DNA of 64,000 bases from Acanthopleura granulata. Lineage: Eukaryota > Mollusca > Polyplacophora > Chitonida > Chitonidae. The DNA is taken from NCBI GenBank assembly GCA_016165875.1, contig JABBOT010000002.1, positions 38,777,868-38,841,867 of the forward strand. The letters run 5' to 3'. This document shows, in pieces, positions 61,401 to 64,000 of this stretch. The notes under the pieces were generated by a model. That model made no database searches. It saw only the letters and a program-made list of their open reading frames with translations, and was not told the origin of the DNA. The position numbers and the translations under genes are program-made. Position 1 is the stretch's first letter; each line of letters opens with the position of its first letter.

Positions 61401-61625
61401 TACATGTTTGAGTTACCAATGGGGGCCATGTTACAGCCCCTCCCTGATGTCTCGTCACCTGCCATACAACAACTACAACAAAATTACAATGTAACCGTTT
61501 CGTTTCGACAACGTCCTCGAATGTACGTAACCACAATAATAGTCAGAGGCTCTGTCTTCAACGCGATATCGGTGAAGGAAGCGACGTCACGGCTGATGGA
61601 ACAACTCACAGGGAACATCTCGTGT
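25248..61625 (+). CDS. BICC1: Bicaudal-C homologue (BICC1), 5' seven coding exons
   Basis: Join of 25248-25434, 34204-34250, 40858-40927, 50181-50260, 53366-53527, 58898-58951 and 61383-61625. This gives residues 1-281; the gene continues beyond the window. BICC1/BicC is a cytoplasmic RNA-binding protein with KH domains and a C-terminal SAM domain that polymerises. It recruits CCR4-NOT to target mRNAs and acts in oogenesis, left-right patterning and kidney tubules. The conserved blocks are RFRVDRKKLEHMLQ, EDFFQR, DETNTQITWPSKLKIGAKSKK (residues 80-100), DPHIKV, VTLKMDVSHTEHSHVIGKGG, CHIHFPDSNR, VSIAGQP and RELLPLV. The GKGG loop is at residues 148-151. All seven junctions are in phase and GT-AG. 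The later KH domains and SAM domain (human length about 974 aa) are not visible. Confidence 0.95.
27000..27210 (+). repeat. Possible dispersed-repeat 3' end
   Basis: The stretch with aaatttcatcaaaattggtc cataatttattctggcaagt tgcagacagatagacacaca and then gtgaaggtggtagaaaataa has the wording of a widespread invertebrate interspersed repeat that I remember. No ends or duplications are definable here. Confidence 0.4.
28236..28502 (+). mobile_element. tRNA-derived SINE, full length, diverged
   Basis: The head gggcttttgtggcttatttg is diverged at box A, box B-like tgagctcaaatccagctcat is present, the body matches, and the end is gaatatggtgcaaaacacca with an (aaat)n tail. The 13-bp duplication ttttactgaatac (28223-28235) / ttttactgaacac (28503-28515) has one mismatch. 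Confidence 0.88.
30088..30614 (+). repeat. Composite 24/30-bp tandem array
   Basis: 24-bp units aacaatacagtacacacatg + gtat alternate with 30-bp units that contain acatgtataacggtacagta. It contains many TACATGTA- and GTAC-like palindromes. Both lengths are multiples of 3, so ~200-codon frames appear on both strands and are artefacts. Confidence 0.93.
34204..34250 (+). CDS. BICC1: BICC1 exon 2 (47-nt micro-exon)
   Basis: The acceptor ctttcag ends at 34203 and the donor gtaagt is at 34251. TA joins the preceding G to give Val, then HGEHTDESAEDFFQR. The EDFFQ core matches the conserved BICC1 stretch that follows the VDRKKLE helix. The linker before it (VHGEHTDESA) is divergent. The exon ends in phase 0. 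Confidence 0.92.
34251..40857 (+). other. BICC1 intron 2 (about 6.6 kb)
   Basis: GT-AG intron. An (AT)n microsatellite lies at about 37405-37449, and TACATG/CATGTA motifs are scattered through it. I see no exon or clear mobile element otherwise. Confidence 0.7.
37405..37449. repeat. (AT)n microsatellite in BICC1 intron 2
   Basis: About 22 AT dinucleotides preceded by catacat. Confidence 0.95.
40858..40927 (+). CDS. BICC1: BICC1 exon 3
   Basis: The acceptor tctcttcag ends at 40857 and the donor gtaggt is at 40928. It has 23 codons plus G, reading VMDETNTQITWPSKLKIGA KSKK. This is nearly identical to the vertebrate BICC1 segment and is one of the most diagnostic blocks in the window. It forms part of the first KH-like unit. 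The trailing G joins AT of exon 4 to give Asp. Confidence 0.97.
44845..44975 (-). mobile_element. SINE 3'-half fragment, reverse
   Basis: ttattcatttatttgactgg, tactcaagaatat, a ggcattatggtaagaagaac segment and cagaagaaaaccatgacctc are the reverse complement of the SINE tail and mid-body, diverged. A poly-C run follows. Confidence 0.6.
49010..49078 (+). mobile_element. Diverged SINE 3' remnant
   Basis: gtaagtgaaacattgttgag then tacagtgttaaacaagaatc and aagtgaataagtag is a weak but ordered match to the SINE 3' end. It lies in BICC1 intron 3. Confidence 0.45.
49580..49738 (+). repeat. Tandem ~61-bp duplication containing twin CCAG|GTAATT sites
   Basis: Two adjacent copies each contain a poly-T tract followed by ccaggtaatt, with the AG/GT junction at 49637/49638 and at 49698/49699, then a tgtaatcacc-type segment and cattacctca. 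A pyrimidine tract with a 3' splice site fused directly to a 5' splice site is the layout of a recursive splice site. Confidence 0.6.
49745..50179 (+). repeat. 45-bp minisatellite abutting BICC1 exon 4 acceptor
   Basis: The unit reads about gcattgattctgtattttcctgc + ttataagttgctactatcatga. attctgtattt starts occur at 49753, 49806, 49851, 49896, 49941, 49986, 50031, 50076, 50121 and 50166: one 53-bp step, then exact 45-bp steps. Units are almost identical, with a C/A change in the last ones (ttttcatgc). The last unit is interrupted by the real acceptor gtatttgcag at 50180. The 45-bp length keeps a 138-codon frame open on the minus strand, which I regard as an artefact. Confidence 0.92.
50181..50260 (+). 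CDS. BICC1: BICC1 exon 4
   Basis: The acceptor gtatttgcag ends at 50180 and the donor gtaagt is at 50261. AT completes Asp, then 26 codons read PHIKVVGMPEDVRSAKDRI MTVLDTK, ending in phase 0. It matches BICC1 'DPHIKVSG..EDV..AK..IM.VLDTK', the last strand and helix of the first KH-like unit. The acceptor itself is the end of a 45-bp minisatellite unit. Confidence 0.95.
51302..51830 (+). repeat. 36-bp tandem array, about 14-15 copies
   Basis: The unit is acagagggctacacatgcaa + atatacagtatgtgac, with variants acatgtacatgtgcag at both ends. The 36-bp unit gives 12-residue peptide repeats (DTEGYTCKYTVC on +; a Cys-rich one on -). Position inside BICC1 intron 4 and mutual antisense openness argue for non-coding. 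Confidence 0.93.
53119..53253 (+). mobile_element. SINE 3' half, 5'-truncated
   Basis: Matches from gtctgccagcaacctgcggg through gtttcccccgggctctg and accataatggtggcc to gaatatggtgtaaaacacca and an (aaat)n tail. It inserted about 110 bp upstream of BICC1 exon 5, so the exon's branch point and pyrimidine tract lie just downstream of it. Confidence 0.8.
53366..53527 (+). CDS. BICC1: BICC1 exon 5: canonical KH domain with GKGG loop
   Basis: The acceptor tttttcag ends at 53365 and the donor gtgggt is at 53528. It has 54 codons in phase 0. It starts SNRVTLKMDVSHTEHSHVIG, then KGGNNIKRVM, CHIHFPDSNR and QEKSNQ. GKGG is the GxxG loop that contacts RNA in canonical KH domains. The segment is almost identical to vertebrate BICC1. 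The variable part after FPDSNR (GNNVQ) is the loop that also differs between animals. A 138-codon frame spanning 53264-53680 reads through both splice sites and is not the real product. Confidence 0.97.
55640..56040 (+). repeat. 21-bp tandem array, about 18 copies
   Basis: The unit acaacagcagagtacacatg + c has variants, breaking up after 55870 into longer degenerate units (for example cataggtcatcatggtacac). Multiple-of-3 length opens frames on both strands. Confidence 0.9.
58085..58350 (+). mobile_element. Strongly diverged SINE copy
   Basis: gaaagttcaaatccaaccca and tgcaggttcttctgtg resemble the box B and body start. Further on, ccagttgcctggccaaatgc ggtggttt and gagagaaatgttctttggta follow the family order, with an internal duplication of ctttggtaca-like sequence, ending aaatgccaatcagataag. 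An old copy. Confidence 0.5.
58898..58951 (+). CDS. BICC1: BICC1 exon 6 (54-nt micro-exon, end of KH domain)
   Basis: The acceptor gttcgcag ends at 58897 and the donor gtaagt is at 58952. It has 18 codons in phase 0: VSIAGQPTGVESARQQIR. It matches the vertebrate VSIAGQP.GVESAR..IR block, the last strand and C-terminal helix of the GKGG KH domain. Confidence 0.96.
58952..61382 (+). other. BICC1 intron 6 (about 2.4 kb)
   Basis: GT-AG intron. Its clearest content is an intact SINE at 60478-60746 flanked by perfect 13-bp duplications. A short aata-repeat tail (catcaatgagtcaaataaat) occurs near 61249-61276. Nothing coding seen. Confidence 0.7.
60478..60746 (+). mobile_element. tRNA-derived SINE, intact and recent
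   Basis: The head gggggcctctgtggctcagt continues with cggttagtgc (box A region). Box B is gtgagttcaagaccagctc. The body contains ggcttcctctctggccgtaa and accataatgctggccgccgt. The end is gagtacggcgtaaaacacca plus (aaat)n. The perfect 13-bp duplication tttttcgcatctg lies at 60465-60477 and 60747-60759. It is the best reference copy in the window. Retrotransposition by a partner LINE is family knowledge. Frames read across it on either strand are not genes. Confidence 0.95.
61383..61625 (+). CDS. BICC1: BICC1 exon 7: KH-like unit
   Basis: The acceptor gtcttgcag ends at 61382 and the donor gtaagt is at 61626. It has 81 codons in phase 0. It begins ELLPLVYMFELPMGAML and includes PAIQQLQQNYNVTVSFRQRP, RMYVTTIIVRG and VKEATSRLMEQLTG. 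This corresponds to the KH-like unit after the first GKGG domain. I see no GxxG loop, as expected for the KH-like class in Bicaudal-C proteins. In vertebrates the next residues start another KH domain; that exon is not found before 64000. Confidence 0.95.
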
Positions 61626-62058
61626 GTAAGTAATTTTATTGCACCACAGTCTTAACTTCAGTACCTGGTGATATTGTGAGACAATATCTGTATGTATATG
61701 AAGACTTCGTTTAGGATATCGTGTCCTCGGGACAAAACCCTGTCAGCTTTTATGAAGAACTTCATATTTTCCCAGGTAAGTGTCACGTCCTCAGAGAAGA
61801 GATGTGTTGACAGATAACATACCCATCCATCTTGAAGGAGCATGTATATTGTTTGAGGAAAAAAATTGAATGCTGGATGAAATGAGACTGTATATATCCC
61901 TGATGGCTAGTAGTTAAAAAAATAGTGCATGTTACTTCTAAAAAAGTTTATTTGTTTGAAAACGATGATTTCTTAGAAAGTACTGAAATTTGATAGTGAG
62001 TCTTTTTGGAAAGTAAAGAATTGCACCGTTGGTGTTGTGAAGTGTTATATGGAGGAAG

Positions 62059-62122
62059 AAATGGATCAGTTCACACGTCGGCTTGTGTAGAAATGGATCA
62101 GTTCACACGTCGGCTTGTGTAG
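62059..62122 (+). repeat. 32-bp direct repeat, 2 copies
   Basis: aaatggatcagttcacacgt + cggcttgtgtag occurs twice back to back, identical. Confidence 0.9.
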
Positions 62123-62177
62123 AAATGTGCTATATAAAGCCTAGCTGGATGCTACATGTAGTTACATCTACATATTC

Positions 62178-62332
62178 AAAAACTGGGGGTAATTTGTTCT
62201 GAGAGTTAGAGCCAAGACGACATTCAGACAAAAACTGGGGGTAATTTGTTCTGAGAGTTAGAGCCAAGACAACATTCAGACAAAAACTGGGGGTAATTTG
62301 TTCTGAGAATTAGAGACGACATTCAGACAAAA
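62178..62332 (+). repeat. 52-bp tandem repeat, 3 copies
   Basis: aaaaactgggggtaatttgt + tctgagagttagagccaaga + cgacattcagac starts at 62178, 62230 and 62282. The last copy is shortened by a few bases. Confidence 0.9.
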
Positions 62333-62899
62333 AATTCCACAAAGAAAATATCCACTTCAGTACCATCATTTATTTGTGATAGCTGAAAATGTGATCTGAG
62401 GTGTTGAGTTAGAGTAGTTCTGGCTGATTTCTCACCACCGGATACCAGATTTTTGTGACATTTCCATCAAACTGTGGGGGACTTTGGCCCAGTGTTAGCC
62501 ATATCCCCTCAAAGATAGACTCGATCTGTCAAATTGGGCCTCTGTTTACAGTTCAGTCTTACCTCATAGAAAAGTTCGGGTTAATATTTGAGATAGGAAC
62601 CGGTGATAACACTCTAGCTCTCACATTGGCTTACAAGCCCTCTCTCACAGTTGATGCTGCATGGTGCCAGTGCAGGTGTATGTAACACAGTTATTACGTC
62701 AAGTTCCCCATATCTGAGGAACAGTTTGACAGAGCTGGAATCCTTGTGTATAAACGGGAGCCCTTATCTGATGGGATAGAACACTTGATAAAGCTTGCAG
62801 TGTTGCTGCACTACTTTTGACGTCCTAATAATATGTGAAATTTGTGGGTTCTGAAAGATTCTGTATTTGAAATGATAGATGGGCTTTTGTGTGACGAAC

Positions 62900-62991
62900 A
62901 AATACCTTGTTGTGTTTAAAAGTGGTCAAAAATACCTTGTTGTGTTTAAAAGTGGTCAAAAATACCTTGTTGTGTTTAAAAGTGGTCAAAA
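62900..62991 (+). repeat. 30-bp tandem repeat, 3 copies
   Basis: aaataccttgttgtgtttaa + aagtggtcaa occurs three times, identical. Open frames here on both strands come from the 30-bp periodicity. Confidence 0.9.
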
Positions 62992-64000
62992 AGCACGCGA
63001 GATGTGCTTCATTGGCAGCACAATTTTGAGAAAACTGTTCAAAATGATGTACAGGTATATATGTCATTTTAATAAATTTGCGATCTAGATTTCAAATAGT
63101 ATCATATAGAAGCCGCTGTCTGAAAACTTGGTGTAAGTTTTTAAGACAATTCCTGTAATCCATCCCAGTGAGTTTGTCATCTCAAGTTGAATGGATATAA
63201 ACAAACCTTTGCCTGGTTGTAAAGAAAAAGTTTAAGGCCAGATGGACTCTAAGAGGAGACTGTATGGCAAATTTGGGTCATTTGTCAGCAGGAGTTAATG
63301 TTTAGAAGGAAACTTGGATAGATTTCAAATTCCAGGTTTTGCTGAGAGTAAATCCCAAGCAAAGTTTGCAGGCTTTCTCAGATCTGGGTTCACCTAGTGC
63401 TTCTCCAATGGTATTAAGTTTAACATGGGAAGAGGCAGAGCTGCTGGAAGAGAGAAGCCATAGGAGCCACATTGAAATTTTAGTTTTTTATCCCAGGAAA
63501 GAATATCATCGGTATTCCTAAATATCCAATCAGGATTGCGAAATGAACTTAGCATATGTACTTGTACGTGTTTGTGCCAAATGTCGATAAAATTTGCAGG
63601 AGCTCTAGGGTCTTCCATGGCACAGATCAGCGAATTTTGTTCTCCAGGTTTTTATTTTCAAATCTTCGTTTCTTGACAGTAACGAATTTCCAGCTTTATG
63701 GAAGAGTTAATTTTTACATTTTGTTGACTCAGTTCGGCCGAGAGAAGAGACATATGTCTGAAGAACAAGTTTTTGATTTAATATTAACATTTATTTAAAC
63801 ACAAAAGGCTGTTCGTATTTTATCATTGTCATGAAAAGAAGCAGAACACTGAGACATTTAAATGTTTTGGGAGAGACATTTTATAATGTTGGGCCAGCCA
63901 GCAAACAAAGAAATTGTTGTCCCTAAGGAATAGCCATGCCTGGAAGATGCAGATCGGTTTATGTTTTGTGTGCAAAGTCTAGAAAATATTCTGAATGTCA

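Larger units (their letters stand above)
61626..64000 (+). other. BICC1 intron 7 (continues past window end)
   Basis: Begins at donor gtaagt. It contains three short tandem repeats (62059-62122, 62178-62332, 62900-62991). I searched the remaining sequence for the next BICC1 block (the TQLDIAAQHH-type start of the next KH domain) and did not find it, so the intron is at least 2.4 kb. Confidence 0.7.

Overview
This is a eukaryotic, AT-rich, intron-dominated genomic window. It probably comes from a mollusc or another lophotrochozoan. Genes are split into short exons with GT-AG introns. tRNA-headed SINEs end in a tail of the form gagtacggcgtaaaacaccaatca plus (aata)n, a tail I associate with molluscan genomes from memory. 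The palindrome TACATGTA is frequent. I see no bacterial-style operons, rRNA, tRNA genes or CRISPR arrays. Most open frames in the window are chance frames or come from tandem repeats.

Layout. (1) Positions 1-9106 hold no recognisable exon and are probably a large intron of the first gene; they contain a reverse-oriented SINE and 56-bp, 38-bp and 29-bp minisatellites. (2) Positions 9107-14003, + strand, hold the last four detectable coding exons of PRIMPOL, the archaeo-eukaryotic-type primase/DNA polymerase. They cover the end of the catalytic region, the complete C-H-C-C zinc element and an acidic tail that carries an unusual heptapeptide repeat. (3) Positions 14004-25247 are intergenic, with SINE relics, a candidate second SINE type and a ~1.9-kb array of 48-bp repeats. 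(4) Positions 25248-61625, + strand, hold the first seven coding exons of BICC1 (Bicaudal-C), an RNA-binding KH/SAM protein. They encode residues 1-281: the start, an N-terminal KH-like unit, a canonical GKGG KH domain and the following KH-like unit. The remaining KH domains and the SAM domain must lie beyond 64000. (5) The BICC1 introns (2.4-9.3 kb) carry more minisatellites (24/30, 45, 36, 21, 52 and 30 bp) and several SINEs, one intact with a perfect 13-bp target-site duplication.

The two genes lie head-to-tail but have unrelated jobs (replication restart versus post-transcriptional mRNA control). Nothing suggests co-function. I did not find a new multi-gene system. The most interesting signals are a 45-bp minisatellite that runs into the 3' splice site of BICC1 exon 4, two tandem CCAG|GTAATT sites resembling recursive splice sites just upstream of it, the heptad repeat in the PrimPol tail, and two SINE types with different heads but a similar 3' tail.
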